Shown: positions 34,090-41,903, counted from the stretch's first letter. The stretch: 64,000 nucleotides of DNA from a bacterium (GCA_030427205.1 JAUHXC010000001.1:992001-1056000), one strand, 5' to 3'. Notes: generated by a model not told the origin, from the letters alone. Program-made: numbers and translations.

Positions 34090-36471
34090 ATGGGTCTGAT
34101 CGCGCGCTATACCCGCTGGCTGCACACCGGCTGGCCCGCCGGCACCGTCGAGAAGCTGCCCGAGACCGACGAGGACGGCCGCACCAACGTGCCCGGGGTG
34201 CGGGTGGTCGGCGACCTCACCGGCATCCCGCTGCTGAAGTTCTCCGCCGACTCGGGCGCCCGCGCGGTGCGCCAGATGGCCGAGGAGGCCGACTTCGTCA
34301 AAGCCCGCGACGGCAAAGACGCCGAGACCTACGACATCGCCATCGTCGGCAGCGGGGTCTCGGGCAGCGCGGCGGCCATCGAGGCGAAGAAGCTGGGCCT
34401 GAAGTACGTGCTCTTCGAGGCGGCGCAGACCTTCGCGACGATCAAGAACTTCCCCAAGGGCAAGCCGATCTTCACCTACCCCACCGAGATGGTGCCGGCG
34501 GGTGAGCTGCAGTTCCACCACGAGGTCAAGGAGCCGCTCGTCGACGACCTCGACCGCCAGCTCGCCGAGGCGGGCATCACCCCGACCCGGGCCCGCATCG
34601 CCCAGGTCGAGAAGAAGGGCGGGCTGTTCCACCTGGTGCACGGGGCGAAGCGCGGCGCCGAACCGGAGATCACCAAGGCTCTGCGGGTGGTCGTCGGCAT
34701 CGGCCGCTCGGGCAACTTCCGCAAGCTCGGCGTGCCCGGCGAGGGGCTGGACAAGGTCTACAACCGGCTGCACGACCCCCAGGAGTTCGCCGGGCAGAGC
34801 GTGCTCGTCGTCGGCGGCGGCGACTCGGCGATGGAGGCCGCCATCGCGCTGTGCGCCTGCGGGGCCGACGTCACGCTGAGCTACCGCAAGCCCGAGTTCA
34901 GCCGTCCCAAGCCCGACAACATCGCCAAGCTGAACGAGCTGGCCCAGAACCCGGGCGCCGAGACCGAGGTCGAGCAGCCGAGCAGCGAGCGGGTCACCAC
35001 CGGCATCAGCACCCAGATGCTGCCCAAGCCGCGCACCGGCGGCACCCTGCGCATCGAGATGGCCAGCAACGTCAAGGCCATCGAAGACGGCGCGGTGGTG
35101 CTCAAGCTGGCCGACGGCACCGAAGAGCGCATCGACAACGACGTGGTCTTCCCGATGATCGGCCGCGAGCCGCCGCTCGACTTCTTCCGCCGCTCGGGCA
35201 TCCGCATCACCGGCGAGTGGAGCCCGGCGCAGTGGCTGGGCCTGATCGCGTTCTTCTCGTTCTGCGTCTTCATCTACCACTGGAAGAGCTATTACTGGTT
35301 CCCCACGGAGAGCCTGAACCCGGCCAACTGGATCGACGGCATCCGCGGCGCGTTCGGCGACGCCGCCAATCAGAAGAGCAGCCTGATCTACACCGTGCTC
35401 AGCTCGGCGCAGGGGCCGAGCTTCTACTACACGCTGCTCTACAGCTCGGCGATCCTGTTCTTCGGGCTGCGGCGCATCCAGCGGCGCAAGACGCCCTACG
35501 TCAAGCTGCAGACCTGGACGCTCATCGCGATGCAGTGGCTGCCGCTGTTCATCCTGCCCGAGATCATCCTGCCGTGGATGGGCCGCAACGGCCTCTTCGC
35601 CGACGGCGCGATGCTCACGCCCATCGCCGACGCGCTCTTCGAACGCTACGACACCGTCGGCGAAGAGCGGGCCTACTGGCGGGCTTACGGCTTCATCCTC
35701 GCGTGGCCGCTGATGGTCTACAACTGGTTCACCGAGCAGCCGATCTGGGGCTGGCTCATCCTCGGCGGCATCCAGACCTTCGTGATCATCCCGCTGATCA
35801 TCCGCCGCTGGGGCAAGGGCGCCTACTGCGGCTGGCTGTGCTCGTGCGGCGCGCTCGCCGAGACCATGGGCGACGCCCACCGCCACAAGATGCCGCACGG
35901 CCCCAAGTGGAACCGGCTGAACATGCTCGGCCAGGTGGTGCTGGCCGTCGCGGTGGTCTTCATGGGGCTGCGCATCGCCGGCTGGGCCATGCCCGGCGGC
36001 TACATCGACACCCACTTCAACGACTGGCTGCAGGCCAAGTCGCCCTTCACCTACAAGTGGAGCGTCGACATCGCGCTCGCCGGCTTCCTCGGCGTGGGCT
36101 TCTACTTCCACTTCTCGGGGCGCGTCTGGTGCCGCTTCGCCTGCCCGCTCGCGGCGCTGATGCACATCTACGCCCGGTTCTCGAAGTTCCGCATCTTCCC
36201 CGACAAGAAGAAGTGCATCAGCTGCAACGTGTGCACGTCGGTCTGCCACCAGGGCATCGACATCATGAACTTCGCCAACAAGGGGCTGCCGATGCAGGAC
36301 CCCGAGTGCGTGCGCTGCTCGGCCTGCGTGCAGAGCTGCCCGACGGGCGTCTTGAAGTTCGGCCGCTACGGCAAGGACGGGGTGATCGTCTTCGACCGCA
36401 TCCCGGCGTCGCTGGTGCAGCTCTCCGAGCAGATCGACCGCGAGCGCAACCGCCTGCGCACCGACACCTGA
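34090..36471 (+). CDS. Fused FAD/NAD(P)-binding oxidoreductase and membrane polyferredoxin
   Basis: 793 residues. An N-terminal leader (1-75) precedes a thioredoxin-reductase-like flavoprotein (about 80-370) with FAD motif IAIVGSGVSGSAAAIEAKK, NAD(P) motif VLVVGGGDSAMEAAIAL and a third FPMIGREPP. About 380-650 carries several membrane helices plus NapH/NosR/CcoG-type cysteine motifs (YCGWLCSCGALAE, CRFACPLAALM). Near 710-760 come two 4Fe-4S ferredoxin sites (CISCNVCTSVCHQG; CVRCSACVQSCPTG). Together this suggests electron transfer from NAD(P)H through flavin to Fe-S clusters at the membrane. The acceptor is unknown. Unusual as a single chain, although similar fusions may exist in Myxococcota. 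Ends convergently with the next gene. Confidence 0.8.
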   Translation: MGLIARYTRWLHTGWPAGTVEKLPETDEDGRTNVPGVRVVGDLTGIPLLKFSADSGARAVRQMAEEADFVKARDGKDAETYDIAIVGSGVSGSAAAIEAKKLGLKYVLFEAAQTFATIKNFPKGKPIFTYPTEMVPAGELQFHHEVKEPLVDDLDRQLAEAGITPTRARIAQVEKKGGLFHLVHGAKRGAEPEITKALRVVVGIGRSGNFRKLGVPGEGLDKVYNRLHDPQEFAGQSVLVVGGGDSAMEAAIALCACGADVTLSYRKPEFSRPKPDNIAKLNELAQNPGAETEVEQPSSERVTTGISTQMLPKPRTGGTLRIEMASNVKAIEDGAVVLKLADGTEERIDNDVVFPMIGREPPLDFFRRSGIRITGEWSPAQWLGLIAFFSFCVFIYHWKSYYWFPTESLNPANWIDGIRGAFGDAANQKSSLIYTVLSSAQGPSFYYTLLYSSAILFFGLRRIQRRKTPYVKLQTWTLIAMQWLPLFILPEIILPWMGRNGLFADGAMLTPIADALFERYDTVGEERAYWRAYGFILAWPLMVYNWFTEQPIWGWLILGGIQTFVIIPLIIRRWGKGAYCGWLCSCGALAETMGDAHRHKMPHGPKWNRLNMLGQVVLAVAVVFMGLRIAGWAMPGGYIDTHFNDWLQAKSPFTYKWSVDIALAGFLGVGFYFHFSGRVWCRFACPLAALMHIYARFSKFRIFPDKKKCISCNVCTSVCHQGIDIMNFANKGLPMQDPECVRCSACVQSCPTGVLKFGRYGKDGVIVFDRIPASLVQLSEQIDRERNRLRTDT

Positions 36472-36482
36472 TACATGCTGAG

Positions 36483-36497
36483 GGCGCCGCGGGCGCC
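36483..36497. terminator. Short GC hairpin between convergent genes
   Basis: GGCGCC (36483-36488), 3-nt loop, GGCGCC (36492-36497), in the 34-bp gap between the convergent oxidoreductase and LysM genes. No T-tract follows on either strand; terminator function is only plausible from position. Confidence 0.3.
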
Positions 36498-36505
36498 GGG
36501 CGGGG

Positions 36506-37969
36506 CTACTCGGTGCGGCCCATCGGGATGCGCAGCTCGACCCCGATGTTGAGCGCGCCCGGCGAGGGCACGACGTCTTTGTTGGCCCGCCAGATGCGAG
36601 GCCAGGCGTTGGTATCGCCGTAGTACAGCTGGGCGATCTTCGACAGCGAGTCGCCGCGCACGACGGTGTAGGTCTTCCACGCCGAGCGCACGCCGCGGCT
36701 GTCGACCGCCAGTACGCCCTCGACCGCAGCCACCGCCGCGACGACCTGCCCCAGGGTGTCCTGGCTGTCGACCACCCCGGTCAGAAAGACGATGTTGCCC
36801 TCGATGCGCGGCCGGAGCTCGACCAGCGCCCGCGGCGGCAGCAGCGACGTCGTATCGAGCAGCGCAGCCTGCACCATATCTGCGGCCACGACCGGCGTCG
36901 CCGGCTCGACGGGCTCGGGCTCGACGGGCTCGGGCTTCACCGGCTCGACGGGCTTGGGCTCGACCGGCTCGACGGGCTTGGGCTCCACCGGCTCGACGGG
37001 CTTGGGCTCCACCGGCTCGGGCTCGACCGGCTTCGGCGGCGTCGGCGGGTCGTCCTGCACCGGGGTGACCACCGGCGGCGAGACCTTGACCGGCGGCGGG
37101 GCCGACGAGACCACCGTCGGCGGCGGCGGCTGCCGGCGGGCGTAGAGCCAGGCCACCGTCATCGTGCCCGCCAGCCCCAGCGAGACCCCGGTCAGCAACA
37201 TCAGCAGCGGGCTCGCCCCGCGCTTGGGCGGCGGCTCGGGCGGGGCCACGAAGCCCGGCTCGCCCGGCGAGGGGCGCACCGGACCCAGCCGGGTGTACTG
37301 ATTGGTCGGGTGCTCTTCCAGCTCGGGGTCGAAGTGCGGCTCGGTCTCGTCGAGCGGGATGACCGCGCCGCTCGGCGCCTCGACCACCCGATCGAGCGAG
37401 TTCCAGTCGGCCCCGCACATCGGGCAGTAGCGCACGCCGCGGCTGCGGGCGTTGCTCAGCCCGGTGAAGGTCAGGCAGTACGGGCAGCGATCGGCGTTGC
37501 GCGCGGCGTAGGCCTCCGAGGGGCCGTCGACGATCACCGCCGGCGCCGTATCGCCGTCCTCGCCCTGCCCGTCGAGGTCCTCGCCTTCGAGGTCTTCGTC
37601 GGTGACCACCGCCACCCGCCGGGTCGGCCCCTGCGGTGGCTCCTCGTCGTCCTCGTCGGAGGTCGGCCGCTCGTGGGTCTCGGTCTCGTCCCCGATCAGC
37701 TCGGCGAGCGCCGCGTCGTCGATCGCCTCGACCCGCTTGGTCTCCTCGTCTTCGCCGGGATGCTTCTGCTTGGCGGCGACGACCGGCGGCACCTCGTTGA
37801 CGTAGCTCTGCCGCACGATGACCGACGCCGGAGGCGGCAGGTCGGGCACGTCCTCGTCGATGCTCTCGTAGGGCACCACGAAGGCGGCCGCCGCCGGCGG
37901 CTTGGAGAACGACGGCGCCTCGGCCGCGCCGGCCTCGCTCTCGTCGTCTGGGCTCTTGGGGTCGGACAC
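36506..37969 (-). CDS. Membrane protein with zinc ribbon, Pro/Glu/Val linker, BON and LysM domains
   Basis: 487 residues from a GTG start. Acidic cytoplasmic N-terminus (1-155), a CPYC...CPMC zinc ribbon at about 161-188, one membrane helix (about 258-275, LLMLLTGVSLGLAGTMTVAWL), then an extended low-complexity linker (about 280-375) built of repeated PVEPKPVE units. After it comes a BON-like domain (RIEGNIVFLTGVVDSQDTLG) and a LysM domain at the C-terminus (YTVVRGDSLSKIAQLYYGD...WPRIWRANKD...LRIPMG). BON and LysM both suggest attachment to membrane or peptidoglycan, the linker spanning the periplasm. The order parallels YgaU/LysM proteins. It converges on the oxidoreductase gene. Confidence 0.75.
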   Translation of the reverse strand: MSDPKSPDDESEAGAAEAPSFSKPPAAAAFVVPYESIDEDVPDLPPPASVIVRQSYVNEVPPVVAAKQKHPGEDEETKRVEAIDDAALAELIGDETETHERPTSDEDDEEPPQGPTRRVAVVTDEDLEGEDLDGQGEDGDTAPAVIVDGPSEAYAARNADRCPYCLTFTGLSNARSRGVRYCPMCGADWNSLDRVVEAPSGAVIPLDETEPHFDPELEEHPTNQYTRLGPVRPSPGEPGFVAPPEPPPKRGASPLLMLLTGVSLGLAGTMTVAWLYARRQPPPPTVVSSAPPPVKVSPPVVTPVQDDPPTPPKPVEPEPVEPKPVEPVEPKPVEPVEPKPVEPVKPEPVEPEPVEPATPVVAADMVQAALLDTTSLLPPRALVELRPRIEGNIVFLTGVVDSQDTLGQVVAAVAAVEGVLAVDSRGVRSAWKTYTVVRGDSLSKIAQLYYGDTNAWPRIWRANKDVVPSPGALNIGVELRIPMGRTE

Positions 37970-38267
37970 GTCGGGGCCTCGGGGGTCGGGCGCAGCGGCG
38001 GCCTCATCCGCCGCGGATTGATTCTCGACCAGTTCTCGCGGTTATGCAAAGTCAGCGGCCCCGCGCCCGTCGGCGGGCCGCGATCGATCCCATACACAGC
38101 GGCGCCCGAAAAAAAATCGAGCCCCCCGGTTGACAGCCCCCGCGGCCGTGCTCATTCGTTTTGTCGTACCGGGAAAACCGAATGAAACCAGACAGATGGA
38201 TGGCAATAGCCGCCGCGCCACCCGTGCGCCGGCCCCGGTCTGCCATGCCGTGCACCAGGAGGACGCC
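37970..38267. promoter_or_regulatory. Divergent regulatory region between LysM and hsp20 genes
   Basis: 298 bp without a gene. On the plus strand: TTGACA (38130-38135) with a poor -10 about 17 bp on, then an inverted repeat TCATTCG (38152-38158) / CGAATGA (38179-38185) whose arms continue as TTTT / AAAA with one bulged base. It could be an operator or a hairpin in the hsp20 leader. An A-run is at 38109-38116. The AGGAGG ribosome site of hsp20 is at 38257-38262; no anti-ribosome-site pairing was seen. Confidence 0.4.
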
Positions 38268-38687
38268 ATGCTGTTCCGCTTCGACGACTTCGATCGCACC
38301 TTCGACATGGTCAACCAGCTGCATCGCCGGCTGGACAACATGATCGCCACCGAGCGCGGCGACGGCCTCGGCCGGGTCGCCCTGCACGAGACCGACGACG
38401 CGCTGCACCTCTCGGTCGACCTGCCCGGCCTGCGCGAAGACGACCTCGAGCTGACCCTGCAGCGCGAGGTGCTGACCCTGTCGGGCAAGCGCGAGGTGGG
38501 CGTACCCGAAGGCCACCGGGCCCACCTGCGCGAGCGCCGGCCGTTCAGCTTCACCCGCAGCTTCTCGCTGCCCGCCGCCGTCGACCCCGAGAAGGCCAAG
38601 GCCACCATGGAGGACGGCGTGCTGCACGTGATGCTCGGCAAGGCCGACGCCGCCCGTCCGCGGCAGATCACCGTCACCGCCGGCTGA
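38268..38687 (+). CDS. Hsp20/alpha-crystallin small heat-shock protein
   Basis: 139 residues from an ATG with perfect AGGAGG five bases upstream. Short helical N-terminus (MLFRFDDFDRTFDMVNQL), then an alpha-crystallin domain (about 35-135: LHLSVDLPGLREDDLELTL, SFSLPAAVDPEKAKATMEDGVLHV). ATP-independent holdase that keeps unfolding proteins soluble. The short C-terminal tail lacks an obvious IxI motif (ITVT is the nearest). It is followed 48 bp later by a second Hsp20 gene with its own ribosome site, and the pair is probably one heat- or stress-induced operon. Confidence 0.9.
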   Translation: MLFRFDDFDRTFDMVNQLHRRLDNMIATERGDGLGRVALHETDDALHLSVDLPGLREDDLELTLQREVLTLSGKREVGVPEGHRAHLRERRPFSFTRSFSLPAAVDPEKAKATMEDGVLHVMLGKADAARPRQITVTAG

Positions 38688-38735
38688 TAGCGACCGCATT
38701 CATCCAACCACGACCGCGCACCAGGAGAGACCGAC

Positions 38736-39080
38736 ATGAGCCAGATCGCCAAGCAGACCGACCGCGCCGCCCGCGTCGTGCATCCGCCGGTGGACGTCTT
38801 CGAGAACGAGGACGGCCTCTTCGTGCGGGCCGACCTGCCCGGGGTGAAGGACGCCGACCTCGACATCCAGATCGACAACGGGCTGTTGACCGTGCTCGGC
38901 ACCCGTACGCTGCCCGAGTGGCGCGGCGGCGGCACCCTCGAGTACCGGCGGCGCTTCCACGTGCCCAAGGACACCGACAACGAGAAGGTCACCGCGCACA
39001 TCGACCGCGGCGTGCTCTCGATCACCCTGCCCAAGTCCGAGGCCGCCCGCCCGCGCACCATCCCCATCAGCCGCGGCTGA
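38736..39080 (+). CDS. Second Hsp20/alpha-crystallin small heat-shock protein
   Basis: 114 residues; AGGAGAG lies before the ATG. Almost only an alpha-crystallin domain: PPVDVFENEDGLFVRADLPGV, LLTVLGTRTLPE, RRFHVPKDTDNEKVTAHIDRG. It ends with IPISRG, a C-terminal IxI-type motif used in oligomerisation. Shorter than the first Hsp20 and clearly diverged, so the two may form mixed or functionally distinct complexes, as with E. coli IbpA/IbpB (analogy). The operon ends at the hairpin terminator beginning at 39140. Confidence 0.88.
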   Translation: MSQIAKQTDRAARVVHPPVDVFENEDGLFVRADLPGVKDADLDIQIDNGLLTVLGTRTLPEWRGGGTLEYRRRFHVPKDTDNEKVTAHIDRGVLSITLPKSEAARPRTIPISRG

Positions 39081-39139
39081 CCGGCGCGACGCCCGCTCGT
39101 CCCCGACCCCCCCTCCTCCCCCATGGGGACGGGCCGAAG

Positions 39140-39183
39140 CGCCCGGCCGGGCGGCCCTGCCGCCAGGCCGGGCGTGGGTTTTT
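39140..39183 (+). terminator. Rho-independent terminator after the hsp20 pair
   Basis: Stem CGCCCGGCC (39140-39148) / GGCCGGGCG (39166-39174) with an inner GCGGC/GCCGC hairpin, followed by TGGGTTTTT (39175-39183). Sixty bases after the second hsp20 stop. It shares its 9-bp stem and its TTTTTCGAAG continuation with the minus-facing element at 12158-12192. Confidence 0.75.
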
Positions 39184-39187
39184 CGAA

Positions 39188-39247
39188 GGGCACTGCCGGA
39201 CCGGGCACTGCCGGATCGGGCACTGCCGGACCGGGCACTGCCGGACC
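39188..39247 (+). repeat. 15-bp tandem repeat, four copies
   Basis: GGGCACTGCCGGACC repeated at 39188, 39203 (one C-to-T change), 39218 and 39233, plus a 4-base partial copy. It begins immediately after the hsp20 terminator. Length is a multiple of three but no gene reads through it. The rest of the 331-bp gap 39081-39411 holds no further feature I can support. Confidence 0.85.
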
Positions 39248-39411
39248 GGGCGATGCGACTCGGCATCGAGCGGGTCATGGTGGTCGACGCGACGGACGGG
39301 GGGTGACGGCGAGTGCGCGCGCTCACGGCGCGTCGTGCGGGCGGTCACGGATGGGCCCGGGGGCAGGTGGGAGAGGGGCCGGCGCCGGGGGGCGGGCCAT
39401 CGAGCCGGCGA

Positions 39412-40389
39412 TCAGCCGCGATCGGCCTCGCCCCGGGCGAAGACCGGCAGGTTGATGTTGGCGTTGCCCGGCAGCGGGCTCGGGGACGGCCCGTCGGCCT
39501 CGCCGTCGCCGGTCTCGCCGTCGCCGGCCAGCTCAGCGTCCTGGTCGGGGCCACCGTCGAGGTCGTCGTCGCCGCCCATCAGCCGGTCGGCCAGGTCGTC
39601 GGCCTCGACCCCGCGGGCGACGTCGGCCGCCTCGTTGGCCTCCAGATCCAGCCCGCCGGTCGACTGCCCCCGGCGGCGGGCGGCGTACAGCTCACCCAGG
39701 CGCTTCGTCTGATCGTCGATCGGCGCCATCAGCTCGCGCAGCGCCTCGAGGTCGTCGCCGTGGTCGGCCAGGATGGTCGCCACGATCCGCAGCATGAGCA
39801 GGTGCATCGCGTCCCGCGCGCCGGCGACCTCGGTGGCGGTGACCAGCTCTTCGAGGGCCAGCGCGTCGCGGTACTCGGGCAGCACCGCGTCGACCGCGTC
39901 GACGAACATGCGCGCCCCCAGCCCGTCGATCAGCGCCGCCTCGGGCCCGTTGAACGCCTCGACGATGTGCTCGACCATCACCAGCTCTTCTTCGTAGGGC
40001 GCATTGATGATGGCGCCCAGCCCCTCGGGGAAGTACTCGTCGAGCAGCCGCTGCGCCGCCTTGCCCTTCTCCTCGCCCTCGTAGGTCTCCACGCAGCTCG
40101 TCAGGTGCTTGTAGACCGAGCGGGTGCGCGCATCGACCCGCTTGTCGGCGGCCATCGCCGCCCCGCCGCCGCGGGCGTCGCGCCGCGCCGTGCGCCGCCG
40201 CCGCAGGTCGATGAAGCGCCCCGCCGCGGTCAGCGCCGCCGCGCAGAGCGCAACCACCCGGTCACTGCCGCGCCGCCGCGCGCGGGTCTTCGTGCCGCCG
40301 ACCGCCACGGTGAAGCGGCCGACCGGCAGGCGGCGCCGGCCCAGGTTCTGGCTGAAAACATTCAGTGTCAGTGCATTCTGTTCGATCAT
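39412..40389 (-). CDS. Hypothetical protein, no recognised family
   Basis: 325 residues, ATG start. Residues 1-80 are strongly basic (RRRLPVGRF, RFIDLRRRRTARRDARGGG). About 80-235 is helical and charged and looks globular (VYKHLTSCVETYEGEEKGKA, LGAIINAPYEEELVMVEHIV, MHLLMLRIVATILADHGDD). The C-terminal 80 residues are acidic and Gly/Asp-rich (LMGGDDDLDGGPDQD...). No signal peptide or membrane helix. The split of positive and negative ends might allow self- or nucleic-acid interaction, but this is speculation. It has a good promoter at 40423-40450 and is oriented away from the repeat array on its right. Confidence 0.6.
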   Translation of the reverse strand: MIEQNALTLNVFSQNLGRRRLPVGRFTVAVGGTKTRARRRGSDRVVALCAAALTAAGRFIDLRRRRTARRDARGGGAAMAADKRVDARTRSVYKHLTSCVETYEGEEKGKAAQRLLDEYFPEGLGAIINAPYEEELVMVEHIVEAFNGPEAALIDGLGARMFVDAVDAVLPEYRDALALEELVTATEVAGARDAMHLLMLRIVATILADHGDDLEALRELMAPIDDQTKRLGELYAARRRGQSTGGLDLEANEAADVARGVEADDLADRLMGGDDDLDGGPDQDAELAGDGETGDGEADGPSPSPLPGNANINLPVFARGEADRG

Positions 40390-40422
40390 GGGGTCTACCC
40401 TGTCGGTTGAAAGGTGGCTCCG

Positions 40423-40450
40423 ATGCTAGCGGCCGAAACCGAACTTTCAA
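40423..40450 (-). promoter_or_regulatory. Sigma70-type promoter for the 325-aa protein gene
   Basis: On the minus strand TTGAAA (40450-40445, five of six), 16-bp spacer, TAGCAT (40428-40423, four of six). Transcription would start near 40416, giving a 27-nt leader. AT content is higher than the surroundings. Confidence 0.5.
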
Positions 40451-40507
40451 GTCATTCTTCGTGACAGGTCGCGGGCGGCGTCGCAAAAGCCGTTTGAAGT
40501 CAAAACC

Positions 40508-40535
40508 TTGGGTCTCTCAATTTTTTACGTATAGC
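40508..40535 (+). promoter_or_regulatory. Candidate promoter reading into the 42-bp repeat array
   Basis: TTGGGT (40508-40513), 16-bp spacer including a T6 run, TATAGC (40530-40535). The transcript would cross the entire array starting near 40588, so the array may be transcribed as a non-coding RNA. Not tested. Confidence 0.35.
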
Positions 40536-40587
40536 CCCTGCGTCCTGGCCCGTCTTCGGGTCCGGGCGGCGCCCACTTTCTGCGCGC

Positions 40588-40966
40588 GGAGGGGTGACTA
40601 AAGCCAGATATGCCCACCGAGCGTCTCCCCGGCCGACGACTAAATCGGAGAGCGCCCCTGCCGCGTATTTTCGGGCAGCGACTAAACAGAGATCTGCCCG
40701 CATCGCACATCTCGGGGCAGCGACCAGACCAGGAGCGGCTCGGCGTGCGCTTCTCCGGGGCAGCGACTAAGCCGGCGACGACCCGCGCCGCGTATCTCGG
40801 GGCGGCGACTAAACCGGCGAACGCCCGCGCCGCGTATTTCGGGGCAACGACTAAACCGGGGGCGACCACCGCCGCGTCTCTCCGGGGCAGCGTTTAAAGC
40901 GCGAGCGCACGTCGAGCGCATTTTGGGGCAGTGACTAAACCGGGATGTGCTCGGTGCGCGATCCCC
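40588..40966 (+). repeat. Array of nine degenerate 42-bp direct repeats
   Basis: Unit begins GGGGCAGCGACTAAACCGG and ends near CGCCGCGTATTTC. The GACTAAA core (or close variant) occurs at 40596, 40638, 40680, 40722 (GACCAGA), 40765 (GACTAAG), 40807, 40849, 40892 (GTTTAAA) and 40933, i.e. steps of 42, 42, 42, 43, 42, 42, 43 and 41 bp. The non-triplet steps exclude a repeated peptide. The most similar units are the fifth to seventh. The complete unit is conserved, with no variable spacer, so it is not a CRISPR array. Confidence 0.88.
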
Positions 40967-40984
40967 GATTTGAAAGGGGGTCTC

Positions 40985-41100
40985 GGGAGACGCTCGGCGG
41001 CGGCCCCCGATTTAGTCGCTGCCCCCGGGATCTGCCGCCGAGCGCCCGCCGGCTTGATCGCCCGTCCAGGATCTGCCGTACAGCGCTCGCCGCTCTATTG
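40985..41100 (-). repeat. Inverted copies of the 42-bp repeat unit
   Basis: The reverse complement of the core, TTTAGTCGCTGCCCC, is exact at 41011-41025. Two more diverged inverted units follow (GGATCTGCCG at 41028 and 41069, step 41 bp, each with a CGCCG arm). With the direct units to the left this makes an imperfect, several-hundred-bp inverted repeat with its axis near 40975. Confidence 0.65.
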
Positions 41101-41134
41101 AGGGCGGCTGGGGGACGGTCGGGCGGCAGATCCA

Positions 41135-41340
41135 CCGGCGAGCGGCGGGCCGAGAATCGCACCGGGGGCGCGCGCCGCGGTGGTCGGGTCGGCGCGGACG
41201 CGCTCGATGGCCTGCGCCGGCGCCAACGACGGGCTGTGGATCGCGCCGCCGGTCATCGACGCGGCGTGCGGCGGGCGCAATACGCTCGGCGGCGTCGTCC
41301 CCGGCGAACGGCGGGCCGCGGATCGCGCAGGGGGCGCGCC
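41135..41340. repeat. Imperfect 37-40-bp direct repeat, two copies
   Basis: Copies begin CCGGCGAGCGGCGGGCCG at 41135 and CCGGCGAACGGCGGGCCG at 41301, 166 bp apart, each continuing into a GGGGGCGCGC end. The copies differ at only a few positions. The intervening DNA has no gene. Distinct in sequence from the 42-bp unit. Confidence 0.7.
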
Positions 41341-41787
41341 TCAGGCATGGCGGCCCTCGCCGGGCGGCGTCACCGGCACCCCGCGGTCGATGAGCAGGTC
41401 GAGCACGTCGGCCCGCCACGTCAGCTCGTCGATGGCCGGCACGACGAGCAGGCGATCGGTCTCGGGCCCCGGGCCGAGCCGTTCGACGGCGCGCCACAGG
41501 GTGAGCACCGCCAGCAAGTCGCGCATGCGCGCCCGCAGCAGGCGGGCGAGCTCGACGCTGCGCAGTTCGGCGTGCAGGTCGGCGAAGGTCTCGAGGTCGA
41601 GGTCGATCGGGTCGGGCCGCAGGCCGCGCAGGTGGTCGTCGACGGCGTCGAACGCCCGCTCGGCGGAGCGCCGGCGCCGGTGGCCGACGAACACCCGGGG
41701 CAGGTCGTCGCCGACCCAGCGCCCGACGTCGGCCAGCGCCCGCAGCTGTGCCCGGGTGAAGCGAAAGGCGGTCGGCTCGCTGGGCAT
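41341..41787 (-). CDS. Small hypothetical protein divergent from an XRE regulator
   Basis: 148 residues; the ATG has GCAGGAG eight bases upstream. Charged, Leu/Arg-rich and likely all-helical (FTRAQLRALADVGRWVGDDL, VELARLLRARMRDLLAVLTLWRAVERL). No signal peptide, membrane segment or catalytic motif recognised. It shares an AT-rich 80-bp promoter region with the XRE-type gene, with a perfect TATAAT on its strand (41847-41842), so the two are probably co-regulated. Whether they are functional partners, e.g. toxin and regulator, cannot be told from sequence. Confidence 0.55.
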   Translation of the reverse strand: MPSEPTAFRFTRAQLRALADVGRWVGDDLPRVFVGHRRRRSAERAFDAVDDHLRGLRPDPIDLDLETFADLHAELRSVELARLLRARMRDLLAVLTLWRAVERLGPGPETDRLLVVPAIDELTWRADVLDLLIDRGVPVTPPGEGRHA

Positions 41788-41833
41788 GCGCGGTCTCCTG
41801 CATCTGGGCGGGCAGAATGTCCCAAGATTTGGG

Positions 41834-41857
41834 GTTGATCAATTATAGTTGTTCAAT
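41834..41857. promoter_or_regulatory. AT-rich divergent promoter/operator with two direct half-sites
   Basis: GTTGATCAAT (41834-41843) and GTTGTTCAAT (41848-41857) are direct repeats 14 bp apart; the first contains the palindrome TTGATCAA. The minus strand carries TATAAT (41847-41842) and the plus strand TATAGT (41844-41849), so the sites overlap promoters in both directions. A likely target of the XRE protein encoded next to it. Confidence 0.5.
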
Positions 41858-41903
41858 ATCGTGTGGTCTGGTGAGCCGCGGTCGCCCGCGCTACAAGCCG
41901 CAC

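Larger units (their letters stand above)
40390..41340. other. 951-bp non-coding, repeat-rich region
   Basis: No gene is supported. Apparent frames on both strands are broken by non-triplet repeat spacing and lack ribosome sites. Contents from left: minus-strand promoter, plus-strand promoter candidate, nine direct 42-bp repeats, a switch near 40975 to inverted copies, and a separate 37-bp direct repeat (41135 and 41301). Confidence 0.6.

Noticed and set aside
38160..38267. RNA thermometer (ROSE/fourU type) in the hsp20 leader
   Set aside because: No stretch complementary to the AGGAGG ribosome site was seen in the leader; only the inverted repeat farther upstream.
40588..40966. CRISPR array
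   Set aside because: The entire 42-bp unit is conserved with no variable spacer, copies are degenerate, and no cas gene lies in the window.
40588..40966. Repeat protein with a 14-residue unit
   Set aside because: Unit steps of 43 and 41 bp shift the frame, and no frame has a ribosome site or conserved register across all units.
40588..40966. Integron attC array
   Set aside because: No RYYYAAC/GTTRRRY core pairs and no integrase gene; the unit is too short.
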